Below are positions 31,449 to 38,375 of a stretch of DNA of 38,375 bases, one piece after another. The notes below the pieces were generated by a model. It was given only the letters and a program-made list of their open reading frames with translations, did not search any database and had not been told where the DNA came from. Numbering within the stretch: position 1 is the first letter of the stretch; every line of letters begins with the position of its first letter. Made by a program: the position numbers and the translations under genes. This stretch comes from Acidobacteriota bacterium (GTDB lineage: Bacteria > Acidobacteriota > Terriglobia > Acidiferrales > UBA7541): assembly GCA_021832085.1 (NCBI GenBank), contig JAKBLM010000041.1, positions 1-38,375 of the forward strand, written 5' to 3'.

Positions 31449-31766
31449 CTAGGTGGATTTTTGTGCGGAAGCCGCGGCTCGCGCTGCGTTCAGCGCCAGC
31501 GTCAGGCGCGACTTGTAACGATTGGCGGTGTTCTCGTGCAGCACGCGCTGTTGAATGGCCCGATCGAGCGCGGTGTAAGTCTTGGGAAGCTGTTGGCGCG
31601 CTTCCTCGAGTTTCCCCGCGGCGATGAGACTCTGCAATTTCTTCACCGCCGTCCGGACCGTGCTACGGTTGGCGCGGTTGACTTCCGTGCGCCGCTCGGT
31701 CTGGCGGATATTTTTCAGTACCGACTTTTTCTTTTTGTGCTGTTTGATGGGTGTGCCTGCCGGCAT
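31449..31766 (-). CDS. rpsT: 30S ribosomal protein S20
   Basis: A 105-residue, highly basic protein of the small ribosomal subunit, binding 16S rRNA. HKKKKSVLKNIRQTERRTEVNRANRSTVRTAVKKL and the C-terminal GVLHENTANRYKSRLTLALN-type ending (here RVLHENTANRYKSRL) are characteristic. It is slightly longer than the usual 85-90 residues because of an N-terminal PAGTPIKQ extension and a C-terminal alanine tail. AAGGAG about 6 nt before the ATG and a good promoter at 31817-31845 make it a single-gene unit converging on holA. Confidence 0.96.
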   Translation of the reverse strand: MPAGTPIKQHKKKKSVLKNIRQTERRTEVNRANRSTVRTAVKKLQSLIAAGKLEEARQQLPKTYTALDRAIQQRVLHENTANRYKSRLTLALNAARAAASAQKST

Positions 31767-31816
31767 CCAAAACTCCTTCGGGAATTCCGCCGCCAGGAAC
31801 CATGCGGCAATAAGGT

Positions 31817-31845
31817 AGAGTAAGGGAGCTGTGTCCGTTTGTCAA
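31817..31845 (-). promoter_or_regulatory. Strong housekeeping promoter of rpsT
   Basis: On the minus strand TTGACA (31845-31840), 17-bp spacer, TACTCT (31822-31817). The start would be near 31810, giving a leader of about 44 nt with the ribosome binding site. Best promoter match in the window. Confidence 0.75.
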
Positions 31846-31903
31846 TTTGGCCGGGGCCGGGTTGCACCCGCCGGCCGGCATTGAGGATCGCAAGGAAACA
31901 ACG

Positions 31904-32728
31904 GTGAGTCGATCGGTCGAGAGAACGGTACTGTTGCTCGCAGTGGTGTTCATGGTGTGCCTGGCCGCGCGCGCCGAGAAGCCCTCCCAGCTTAAGCCGC
32001 GGGGCTACGTCAACGATTTCGCCGGCGTGATCGATCCGGCCACTCGGCAAAAGCTGACGGCGCTTTGCGAGGAAGTGAGCCGGAAGGCCGGGGCGCAGAT
32101 TGCCGTCGTCACCGTCCACACCACCGGGGGCGTGCCGGTCGATGAATTTTCCATCGATCTGGCGCAGCGCTGGGGCATCGGGCCCAAAAAGAACGACCGC
32201 GGCGTGATGATCCTGCTTGCCGTCAACGACCATCGCTACCGCATCGAGGTCGGCTACGGCCTGGAAGGCATTCTTCCCGATGGGCTGGTTGGCCGGTTCG
32301 GCCGCGAAGCCGTGCCGCTGCTTCGCGCCGGCAATTACAGCGGCGCCCTGCTGCTGATGACGCACCGCGTCGCCGATACGATTGCCGCCAATCGCGGCGT
32401 CAAGCTGACCAGTGTGCCGCCGATCCCGCCCATCGGCTATTCGCAGCCAGCGGCCGGAATTCCGATCGGTACGATTCTCTTCCTGGTTTTCTTCATCGGC
32501 CTGCCCGCGCTCAGCTGGTTGCTGCCGCTGTTTCTGGCTGGGGCGCTCGGCAACCCGCGCCGGCGCGGCGCCATTGCCCGCCGGCCGTGGATCCTGGGCG
32601 GTTATTGGCCCGGCACGTGGATGGGCGGTGGCTTTGGCGGCGGCGGCCGGGGCTGGGGCGGCGGCGGTGGCTTTGGCGGCTTTGGCGGTGGATCGTTCGG
32701 CGGAGGAGGCGCGACCGGAAGCTGGTAG
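31904..32728 (+). CDS. TPM-domain (YgcG-like) membrane protein
   Basis: A 274-residue exported protein: signal sequence (about 1-24), TPM domain (about 35-160; GYVNDFAGVIDPATRQKL, GAQIAVVTVHT, RWGIGPKKNDRGVMILLAVNDHRYRIEVGYGLEG), a hydrophobic helix (about 180-210) and a tail made almost only of Gly, Phe and Trp ending GGGGATGSW, typical of YgcG. TPM proteins often pair with LemA, encoded two genes on. Proposed roles are in photosystem repair (plants) or membrane maintenance; the bacterial function is unsettled. Start GTG 31904 is preceded by AAGGAAA at normal spacing; the frame open from 31847 would bury the signal peptide. Its promoter region overlaps that of the divergent rpsT. Confidence 0.85.
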   Translation: MSRSVERTVLLLAVVFMVCLAARAEKPSQLKPRGYVNDFAGVIDPATRQKLTALCEEVSRKAGAQIAVVTVHTTGGVPVDEFSIDLAQRWGIGPKKNDRGVMILLAVNDHRYRIEVGYGLEGILPDGLVGRFGREAVPLLRAGNYSGALLLMTHRVADTIAANRGVKLTSVPPIPPIGYSQPAAGIPIGTILFLVFFIGLPALSWLLPLFLAGALGNPRRRGAIARRPWILGGYWPGTWMGGGFGGGGRGWGGGGGFGGFGGGSFGGGGATGSW

Positions 32729-32764
32729 CGGCTGCGGCGGTCGTTGAAAGCGGCGAGGAACGCC

Positions 32765-33499
32765 ATGGAGAAACTCTTGAATGAACTGGTGGAGCGGCTC
32801 AAGGCCGCCGCGGGATCGAATCTGCGCAGCGTGGTGCTCTACGGCTCCGCGATGTCGAGCGAATACCATCCCCGGCATTCCGACGTGAATGTGCTGGCCG
32901 TCCTGGCCAACCTCGACGCCGCCGCGCTCGACCAGCTTGCCCCGGTGGCCGGCTGGTGGCAGATGAAAGGCCATCCCGGCCCGGTCATCTTCACCGAGCA
33001 GGAACTGCGGCAATCGGCCGACATGTTTGCCATCGAAATGCTCGATATCAAGACCACCGGCCGCGTGCTCTGGGGCGAGGAGATCCCCCGCACCATCGAC
33101 GTGCCGATGCACCTGCACCGGATTCAGGTCGAACGCGAGCTGGCGCAGGCGCTGGTGCGTTTGCGGCAGCACTACCTTGTCGCGGGCGGTTCCCGGCGCG
33201 CCATCCGCCAACTGCTGCTCAGCTCGGTCAGCACGTTTGCCGTGCTCTTTCGCCATGCCCTGCTCGCCTTGGGCGAGCCGATGGCGCGCGACCGCCGTCA
33301 GGTGATCGACCGCCTTGCCGCCCTGCTTGCTTTCGATCCCGCGCCCTTGCACGCGCTGCTCGATATCCGGCAGGAGCGCCGCAAACCGGGCGAGATCGAC
33401 TGGGAAAGCACGTTCGCCGGTTACCTCGCCGCCGTCGAGCACGTCGTGCGTGAGGTCGACCGGCGCCTGGCCGAAACGGCCAGGCCGGCGCAAGCGTGA
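32765..33499 (+). CDS. Nucleotidyltransferase-fold protein between TPM and LemA
   Basis: A 244-residue protein with an N-terminal polymerase-beta-type nucleotidyltransferase motif: Gly27-Ser28 in VVLYGSAMSSEYHPRHSDVN (Ser39-Asp40-Val-Asn42). The second metal-binding carboxylate expected at position 42 is Asn. I recall a subfamily with SDxN at this place, so the substitution may be a family trait rather than damage. The rest is helical (about 110-240), possibly a substrate- or partner-binding domain. ATG 32765 has GAGGAA 4-5 nt upstream; TTG 32744 is less likely. Substrate unknown. It lies 36 nt after the TPM gene and 56 nt before lemA, so all three are probably one operon. Confidence 0.75.
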   Translation: MEKLLNELVERLKAAAGSNLRSVVLYGSAMSSEYHPRHSDVNVLAVLANLDAAALDQLAPVAGWWQMKGHPGPVIFTEQELRQSADMFAIEMLDIKTTGRVLWGEEIPRTIDVPMHLHRIQVERELAQALVRLRQHYLVAGGSRRAIRQLLLSSVSTFAVLFRHALLALGEPMARDRRQVIDRLAALLAFDPAPLHALLDIRQERRKPGEIDWESTFAGYLAAVEHVVREVDRRLAETARPAQA

Positions 33500-33555
33500 A
33501 CGTGGCCGATCGCCGGAACGGCGTTTCTCTGGCCCGGAGGAATTGAGGAGAAGCC

Positions 33556-34161
33556 ATGAAGAAATCGACGATGGTGCTGATCGCGCTCGTTGTGGCCGTG
33601 CTCATCGTGGGCGGTGGCTACGTCAGCATGCGCAACTCGATGGTGCAGAAAAACGAAGCGGTGAAGGAATCGTGGTCCGAGGTCGACGTTCAGATCCAGC
33701 GCCGCGCCGACCTGATCCCCAATCTGGTGGCCACCGTCAAGGGCTATGCCCAGCACGAGCAGGCCGTCTTCGACTACGTCGCCAAGGCCCGTGAGGCCCT
33801 CCTCGCCGCTCACACGCCCACCGATCGCATGGCGGCGAACAACCAGCTTGATGGCGCGCTCGGCCGGCTGCTGGCCGTCGTCGAAAACTATCCGCAGCTC
33901 AAGGCCAACGAGAACTTCCTCTCATTGCAGGACGAGCTGGCGGGCACCGAGAACCGCATCGCGGTGGCCCGCCGCCGCTACAACCTCGCCTTGCGCGACT
34001 ACAACGCCTATATCAGCTATTTCCCGAATAACATCGTCGCCGGCTGGTCCGGCTTCCAGCGCAACAACGCATATTTCATGGCCAAGCCTGCCGCGGAAAA
34101 GGTCCCCCAGGTCAATTTCGGCAACCCTGCCCCGCCGCCCACGCCGAACCCGAAGCCGTAG
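33556..34161 (+). CDS. lemA: LemA-family protein
   Basis: A 201-residue protein with an N-terminal membrane helix (about 5-23) and the LemA helical domain: QKNEAVKESWSEVDVQIQRRADLIPNLVATVKGYAQHE is the diagnostic region, followed by QLKANENFLSLQDELAGTENRIAVARRRYN and YNAYISYFPNNIVA. The C-terminus is Pro/Asn-rich. The usual genomic partner is a TPM-domain protein, present upstream. LemA was first named for a Listeria epitope; its physiological role remains unclear, possibly in envelope stress. ATG 33556 is preceded by GGAGGAATTGAGGAGAA, a strong ribosome binding region. Confidence 0.93.
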   Translation: MKKSTMVLIALVVAVLIVGGGYVSMRNSMVQKNEAVKESWSEVDVQIQRRADLIPNLVATVKGYAQHEQAVFDYVAKAREALLAAHTPTDRMAANNQLDGALGRLLAVVENYPQLKANENFLSLQDELAGTENRIAVARRRYNLALRDYNAYISYFPNNIVAGWSGFQRNNAYFMAKPAAEKVPQVNFGNPAPPPTPNPKP

Positions 34162-34427
34162 CGGACCCAGGAGCCGCGGTTCTTCCCTGGAAGCCGTTGC
34201 AGAGCCCTTGGTGTGAACTGCCCTCGGGCTTTCCCGAGCCAGGAACTCCCGGTCGGTCTCCGCTCTTCGCGGATGGCGGCAAATTCGGCAATGAGCCTCA
34301 TGCAGCCTCCGCTGCGATCGCGCCTTCGTTCCGGTATCCGCGCTTCGTCGGACGATTTCCCGTTCGCTCTCACGCGTGACCTCACTCACAGATCCTCCCA
34401 GCAATTCCCGCCAGGCACCACCCCTCC

Positions 34428-34465
34428 GTCTACGTAACCGCGCTCGCTGCCGTGCTTACGTAGAC
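34428..34465. repeat. Perfect 10-bp inverted repeat GTCTACGTAA
   Basis: GTCTACGTAA (34428-34437), 18-nt spacer, TTACGTAGAC (34456-34465). Each arm itself contains the palindrome TACGTA. The arm centres are 28 bp apart. It may be an operator or a leftover inverted terminal repeat; nothing transposase-like is present. Confidence 0.6.
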
Positions 34466-34581
34466 CGACTCCTCGCACAGTGTCGCTTCGCCTGCTATGC
34501 TGGCGCCGCCAGGCGAGTACTCGTTTTTCGGCTGAAGCTCGGCCATTCTCGTCCGCACATCCCTCCAAACCATCCCCGAAA

Positions 34582-34677
34582 TGTGACGCTTCGCGAAATG
34601 CAACTGGCAGAAAAATAGCAGCTTACGCGGATTTCCGATTGACATCGTGTGACACTTAGCGCCCACCTGTGACGCTT
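34582..34677 (+). repeat. Three direct repeats of TGTGACRCTT
   Basis: TGTGACGCTT at 34582-34591, TGTGACACTT at 34648-34657 and TGTGACGCTT at 34668-34677. The last two are exactly 20 bp apart, about two helical turns, which favours a regulator-binding array in front of the Asp-box protein gene. Confidence 0.55.
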
Positions 34678-34687
34678 CCCCTGTAGA

Positions 34688-34705
34688 GGCGAGGCATGCC
34701 TCGCC
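34688..34705. repeat. Perfect 18-bp palindrome preceded by GTAGA
   Basis: GGCGAGGCATGCCTCGCC is fully self-complementary, without a loop. With its GTAGAGGCG lead-in it resembles the general design of the GTAGC palindromes at 1307 and 38219 (GTAG plus a GC-rich palindrome), but the stem sequence differs, so it may be another family. Confidence 0.65.
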
Positions 34706-34807
34706 CGCATTTCACCACGCCGGCATGGTCCGCTCAGGCCATCCCCAAACACCGGCGCCACACAGTCCGCGGCGGGAGTTTGCGAAATCACGCCAACGAG
34801 GGTGGAG

Positions 34808-37800
34808 ATGCCATTTGATTCGGGACCGGCGAAACAGTATTTTCAGAGCGCAATGAAATCCCATTCATGGAAAGTATGGCGCGACATGATCTCAAAAATA
34901 TCCGGAAGGACGGAATGTTTGCGGAGTGGTGGCTCTCTCGTTTTTCTGCTGGCGGCACTCGCCGTTTTGCTGATGGGGCGGCCGGCGGCTGCGCAGCAGG
35001 TGAAGCTCAGCGACTATGCCGGCATGCGCTGGCGCCTGATCGGGCCTTACCGCTCGGGCAACGTTTACGCGGTGGCCGGTGTGCCCGGCAATCCCGCCGT
35101 CTATTACCTCGGGCTGCCGGAAGGCGGCGTGTGGAAGACGACCGACGGCGGCACGGTCTGGAAACCGATTTTCGACGCCGAACATGTGCCCTCGATCGGT
35201 GCGGTTGCCGTATCGCCGTCGAATCCGAATATCGTTTACGCCGGCACGGGCGACCCAACCATCTGGTCGTTCACACCCGGCAACGGTGTTTACAAATCGA
35301 CGAACGGCGGCAAGACCTGGCGGAACATCGGCCTCGACAAGACGCTCTACATCCAGTCGATCCTCGTCGATCCGCACAATCCCAACATCGTCCTGGTCGG
35401 GGCGCTGGGTTCGCGGATGTATGGCGGCGGGCCCAACACGGCGCGCGGCGTCTATCGCACCACCAATGGCGGCCGCACCTGGCATCACGTCCTCTACAAG
35501 GATGCCTATACCGGCGTGATCGACATGAGCTGGGACTATTTTGATCCCAAGGTGGTCTACGCCTCGTTCCAACGCAGCGTTTTCGGCCTCACGCCGGCCG
35601 AGCGCAAGGAGTTGCCGCCGCTTGGGCCGGTGCTCTACAAATCCACCGACGAAGGAGCTACCTGGCATCCGCTGAGCGGCCAAGGTTTGCCGGCGAGCGC
35701 GACCTCTTTTTACATTGCCGTCGCTTCAGGCACGCATGGCCGGATCATTTACGCCGAAGCGCAGGGCTTTGGCCGCGATGCCAAAGGCGTCTATCGCTCC
35801 GACAACGGCGGCCGCACCTGGCAGCTTGGGACAAGAAAGATTGCCAGCGCCGGCGGCCACATCTATGTCGATCCGAAGAATCCCAACGTCGTTTACCTGA
35901 TGGGGACTTCGATGTATCGGTCAATGAATGGCGGCCGCAGCTTCGTTTCCTACAAGGGCTCACCGGGCGGCGACGACGAGCGCGACCTCTGGATCGATCC
36001 ACGGAATCCGAACCGGATGATTCTGGGCGTCGATCAAGGGCCATCGATCAGCGTGGATGGAGGCAAGACCTGGACGCCGTGGTTCAACTTGCCCAACGGC
36101 CAGTTCTACAATATCTCCACCGACAACCATTTCCCCTTCCGCATCTACGCGGCACAGCAGGATAGCGGCACCGCCTGCATACTCAGCCGCAGCGACTTCG
36201 GCGAGATTCGGTCGAACGATTGGTATCCGGTGGGCGGCTTTGAGGACGGCTATAATGTCGTCGATCCGCTCAATCCGCGCTACGTCTTCACGCAGGGCTG
36301 GTACCATGTGTTGCGCCGGTTCGATCGCCGCACCGGCCAGGTGGCAGTCGTCTATTCGCCAGGCCCCAAGGCACGTTTCACCGGCGCGCCGCCGATGGCC
36401 TTTTCCCCGCAAAATCCCCGCGTGCTCTACATGGGCGCGCAATACGTGCTCGAATCGAACGACAGCGGTATCGATTGGCGCCACATCAGCCCCGATCTGA
36501 CCGTCGCCCCTAATGGGAAGAAGCCTGCCAGCCCGCTGGCGCGGTTTTTCCGCGGGGCGGCGATTCAAACGCTGGCACCCTCCGAGGTGAACGCGGGCGA
36601 AATCTGGGTGGGCACCAGCAACGGGCTCATTCAGTTGACGCGCAACGGCGGAACGACCTGGCAGAACGTGACACCGGCCGGCATGCCGCCCAACGCCATG
36701 GTCAACTTCATCGATCCTTCACACCACTTCGCCGGCACCGCTTATGCCGCGGTCGAAAGCTTCACCAACGACCACCCGTACCTCTATCGCACCAGCGACT
36801 ACGGGCGAACGTGGCAGAAGATCGTCAACGGACTGCCCGACGACGTTCGGGCGCGCGTGGTGCGGGAGGATCCGGTCGATCCAGACCTGCTCTACGCCGG
36901 CACGGAGACGGGGGCGTGGGTTTCCTTCGATCGCGGCTACCATTGGCAGTCGCTCCAGTTGAACCTGCCGAACACCGTGGTGAGCGATATGGTTGTGAAG
37001 GACAATGACCTCGTTATCTCCACTTATGGCCGCGGCCTCTGGATCCTCGACGACGTCACGCCGCTGCGGCAGGCTGTCCGGGCAGTGGAATCGAAAACGG
37101 AAGCTTATCTCTACCGTCCCGAAACGACCTACCGCGTCCGTTGGGACAACGATCAGGACACGCCATTGCCACCCGAAGTGCCCGCCGGCAAGAATCCGCC
37201 TGAAGGGGCAATCATCGACTATCTGCTCAAGGCGCCGGCCAAGGGCCCGATTACTCTTTCCTTCTACAACGCCCAGGGCCAGCTGATTCGCAGATATTCC
37301 AGCATTCCACCCAAGCCGGATACCTCGATGCCCGACGTGCCGATGTACTGGTTCAAGCCGCCGGTCGTCCTGCCGACCACGGCAGGCGAGCACCGCATCG
37401 CTTGGGATCTGAAATATTCCCCGCCGCCTTCGATCACCTACGGTTATTTCGGCGGACTGCTCGACTACACGGAATACACGCTCACCTGGCACGCCATCAA
37501 GGGCGAGACGCCGCGCGTGCAACCCACCGGCCCGCTCGTTGTGCCGGGCACTTATCAGGTCCGGCTCCGGGTGGACGGGCAAACCTATACCAGGGAGCTC
37601 ACGATCAAGAACGATCCGCGGATTTCCGTCTCGCAGCGGGCGCTTGTCGAACAGTTGCATTTCGAGCGGAGGATGATGGCGGGGATGGCCGTCAGCTACG
37701 AAAGCTTTCACCGGCTACGCCACATGCTGGCCGTCCTGGCCGACGAAGTTCGCGCCAAGGGCCAGCCGCACGATGCTCGGCTGCTCGCCGACGCCAGGGC

Positions 37801-38107
37801 ATTCGCCGAGAAAGTTTCGGCACTGGCCATGGGGCCAAGACTTAGCTTCGGCGTGACCAACCGAGACCTGGGACGCCACCTCCAGGATATGGAGTTCGGC
37901 GACATCCGACCCACGCCGAGCGATCAGGCCGCCGGTAACTACGATTGCCAACAGATCGATACGGCGCTGGCGGCTTTCCGGCAGTTTCGGTCCACGGCGC
38001 TGCCCGCGCTAAACGCCGAGTTGACGCGGGCGCATCTCGCTCCCTTGGGGGCGCCGACGCTTCCCTCGGCTCCGGCATGCCGCGTGACGGACAGTCCTAG
38101 CGACTGA
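34808..38107 (+). CDS. Large secreted Asp-box (BNR/VPS10-like) beta-propeller protein
   Basis: A roughly 1,099-residue exported protein. After the signal segment (hydrophobic FLLAALAVLLMG, cleavage likely after AAAQ) come about ten Asp-box turns of the S-x-D/N-x-G-x-T-W type (KSTNGGKTW, RTTNGGRTW, KSTDEGATW, RSDNGGRTW, VDGGKTW, TRNGGTTW, RTSDYGRTW), interleaved with DPxNPNxVY strands. This is the sortilin/VPS10-type ten-bladed propeller, also seen in 'glycosyl hydrolase BNR repeat' proteins. Beyond residue about 760 lie Ig-like segments (GPITLSFYNAQGQLIRRYSS; YQVRLRVDGQTYTRELTIKNDPR) and a C-terminal helical region. The ligand is unknown and no sialidase FRIP motif was seen. ATG 34808 (GAGGG upstream) is the best-supported start; ATG 34853 or 34886 would give a more ordinary signal peptide. 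Confidence 0.85.
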   Translation: MPFDSGPAKQYFQSAMKSHSWKVWRDMISKISGRTECLRSGGSLVFLLAALAVLLMGRPAAAQQVKLSDYAGMRWRLIGPYRSGNVYAVAGVPGNPAVYYLGLPEGGVWKTTDGGTVWKPIFDAEHVPSIGAVAVSPSNPNIVYAGTGDPTIWSFTPGNGVYKSTNGGKTWRNIGLDKTLYIQSILVDPHNPNIVLVGALGSRMYGGGPNTARGVYRTTNGGRTWHHVLYKDAYTGVIDMSWDYFDPKVVYASFQRSVFGLTPAERKELPPLGPVLYKSTDEGATWHPLSGQGLPASATSFYIAVASGTHGRIIYAEAQGFGRDAKGVYRSDNGGRTWQLGTRKIASAGGHIYVDPKNPNVVYLMGTSMYRSMNGGRSFVSYKGSPGGDDERDLWIDPRNPNRMILGVDQGPSISVDGGKTWTPWFNLPNGQFYNISTDNHFPFRIYAAQQDSGTACILSRSDFGEIRSNDWYPVGGFEDGYNVVDPLNPRYVFTQGWYHVLRRFDRRTGQVAVVYSPGPKARFTGAPPMAFSPQNPRVLYMGAQYVLESNDSGIDWRHISPDLTVAPNGKKPASPLARFFRGAAIQTLAPSEVNAGEIWVGTSNGLIQLTRNGGTTWQNVTPAGMPPNAMVNFIDPSHHFAGTAYAAVESFTNDHPYLYRTSDYGRTWQKIVNGLPDDVRARVVREDPVDPDLLYAGTETGAWVSFDRGYHWQSLQLNLPNTVVSDMVVKDNDLVISTYGRGLWILDDVTPLRQAVRAVESKTEAYLYRPETTYRVRWDNDQDTPLPPEVPAGKNPPEGAIIDYLLKAPAKGPITLSFYNAQGQLIRRYSSIPPKPDTSMPDVPMYWFKPPVVLPTTAGEHRIAWDLKYSPPPSITYGYFGGLLDYTEYTLTWHAIKGETPRVQPTGPLVVPGTYQVRLRVDGQTYTRELTIKNDPRISVSQRALVEQLHFERRMMAGMAVSYESFHRLRHMLAVLADEVRAKGQPHDARLLADARAFAEKVSALAMGPRLSFGVTNRDLGRHLQDMEFGDIRPTPSDQAAGNYDCQQIDTALAAFRQFRSTALPALNAELTRAHLAPLGAPTLPSAPACRVTDSPSD

Positions 38108-38218
38108 CCGTTGCGCAGCTTGCGCCGCGCGCTCGGCCCGGCCAGGGGCGGAGTCGCTTTCCGGCGATCCGCCTAGGCCGGGCGCGGCGTCTGCGGCGGC
38201 ACTCTGCCCATTCCCTGT

Positions 38219-38241
38219 GCCGGGCTAAAGCCCGGCGCTAC
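38219..38241 (-). repeat. Dispersed palindrome, copy 2 (reverse orientation)
   Basis: GCCGGGCT-AA-AGCCCGGC followed by GCTAC; read on the minus strand this is GTAGC plus GCCGGGCT-TT-AGCCCGGC. It equals copy 1 (1307-1329) except that one A-T stem pair has become G-C, with both arms changed. The outer flank CTTTTGTAGCGC also recurs at 11155-11166 without the palindrome. Confidence 0.75.
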
Positions 38242-38331
38242 AAAAGTTTGGGTTATGTTGCACAAGTTCAGCAAATTATTTTGCGGAAGGGGTCATGACG
38301 TTTTCCAATTATCGGTTTGCGAGAACCTGAC

Positions 38332-38338
38332 AAGGAGG
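38332..38338 (+). promoter_or_regulatory. Shine-Dalgarno of the gene at the right edge
   Basis: AAGGAGG, 10 nt before ATG 38349. Confidence 0.65.
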
Positions 38339-38348
38339 AAGACGGAGC

Positions 38349-38375
38349 ATGACCCCGAACAAGGATACGACCGAG
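38349..38375 (+). CDS. Partial gene at the right edge (first nine codons)
   Basis: ATG with a strong AAGGAGG upstream opens a frame reading MTPNKDTTE to the window edge. Too little is visible to name it. The codons resemble sequence just before the tadG-like start (1967-1990 reads MPPNKDME in frame), and both sites have a similar AT-rich block upstream (1748 and 38259). Confidence 0.5.

Larger units (their letters stand above)
34162..34807. other. 646-base gap between lemA and the Asp-box gene
   Basis: No convincing gene; the short frames give non-family-like translations. It contains CTCGGG-CTTT-CCCGAG (about 34222-34237), a perfect inverted repeat GTCTACGTAA-n18-TTACGTAGAC (34428-34465), three TGTGACRCTT direct repeats (34582, 34648, 34668) and a perfect 18-bp palindrome (34688-34705). 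The density of repeats suggests regulation of the downstream gene. Confidence 0.55.

Noticed and set aside
31715..33493. 592-codon open frame on the minus strand across the TPM and nucleotidyltransferase genes and part of rpsT
   Set aside because: It overlaps three well-supported genes and has a repetitive composition; no ribosome binding site or recognisable domain.
34197..34618. Several short frames in the lemA-Asp-box gap
   Set aside because: Composition and lack of ribosome binding sites argue against coding; the region is better explained by repeats.
1..38375. tRNA, rRNA, CRISPR arrays, integrases, insertion sequences, replication origin boxes
   Set aside because: I scanned by eye and found no T-loop-like GTTCRANYC in a plausible tRNA, no repeat-spacer pattern, no transposase-like protein and no DnaA-box cluster. 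A covariance search could still find a small RNA I missed.

Overview
The window is bacterial chromosome, dense and high-GC, with no rRNA, tRNA, CRISPR array, integrase or transposase that I can recognise. The genes for Lnt and LptE mean a Gram-negative cell with an outer membrane. A CarD-type regulator, TadE/TadG secretion genes, a secreted protein with a C-terminal 'EFVYP' motif, and a roughly 1,100-residue secreted Asp-box/VPS10-like protein together suggest an Acidobacteriota-type genome. That placement is an inference from gene content, not a measured phylogeny.

Layout. (1) 139-4562: a TadE-like gene pair, a 765-base gap, a TadG-like gene, then a second copy of the TadE-like pair. (2) 4734-9398: an envelope block of NfeD membrane protease, slipin (its usual partner), a SPOR-domain protein and apolipoprotein N-acyltransferase. 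(3) 9449-10583: prfB with the classical programmed +1 frameshift, convergent with a DUF302 gene. (4) 11591-17047: metK and ahcY (methyl cycle), then tldD and a tldE/pmbA partner. (5) 17322-20155: a small secreted protein and rsmI on the minus strand, an FmdB-like zinc-ribbon gene on the plus strand, then galU on the minus strand. (6) 20320-25175: tsaD, then hyuA and hyuB. (7) 25349-25885: carD on the minus strand. (8) 26140-31418: tsaB-rimI, then psd-pssA-asd-like-lptE-holA, most with overlapping ends. (9) 31449-31766: rpsT, convergent with holA. (10) 31904-34161: TPM-domain protein, nucleotidyltransferase and LemA. (11) 34808-38107: the Asp-box protein, followed by the first nine codons of another gene at the right edge.

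How they work together. Much of the window serves the envelope: phospholipid synthesis (psd, pssA), lipoprotein maturation (lnt), LPS export (lptE), UDP-glucose supply (galU), membrane quality control (NfeD/slipin) and peptidoglycan binding (SPOR). A second theme is translation: prfB, rsmI, tsaD, tsaB, rimI, rpsT. tsaD and tsaB, whose products form one tRNA-modification complex, lie in separate transcription units.

I found no convincing new defence or mobile system. The more unusual signals are: the duplicated TadE-like pair around TadG; a dispersed palindrome whose two copies differ by a compensatory base-pair change; an aspartate-semialdehyde-dehydrogenase-like protein with no cysteine at all; three genes whose -10-like box lies 7-18 nt before the start codon with no Shine-Dalgarno sequence; perfect inverted repeats and phased direct repeats in several intergenic regions; and TTG starts for metK and the FmdB-like gene, set by their ribosome binding sites. 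All similarity statements come from reading the translations; no database search was run.
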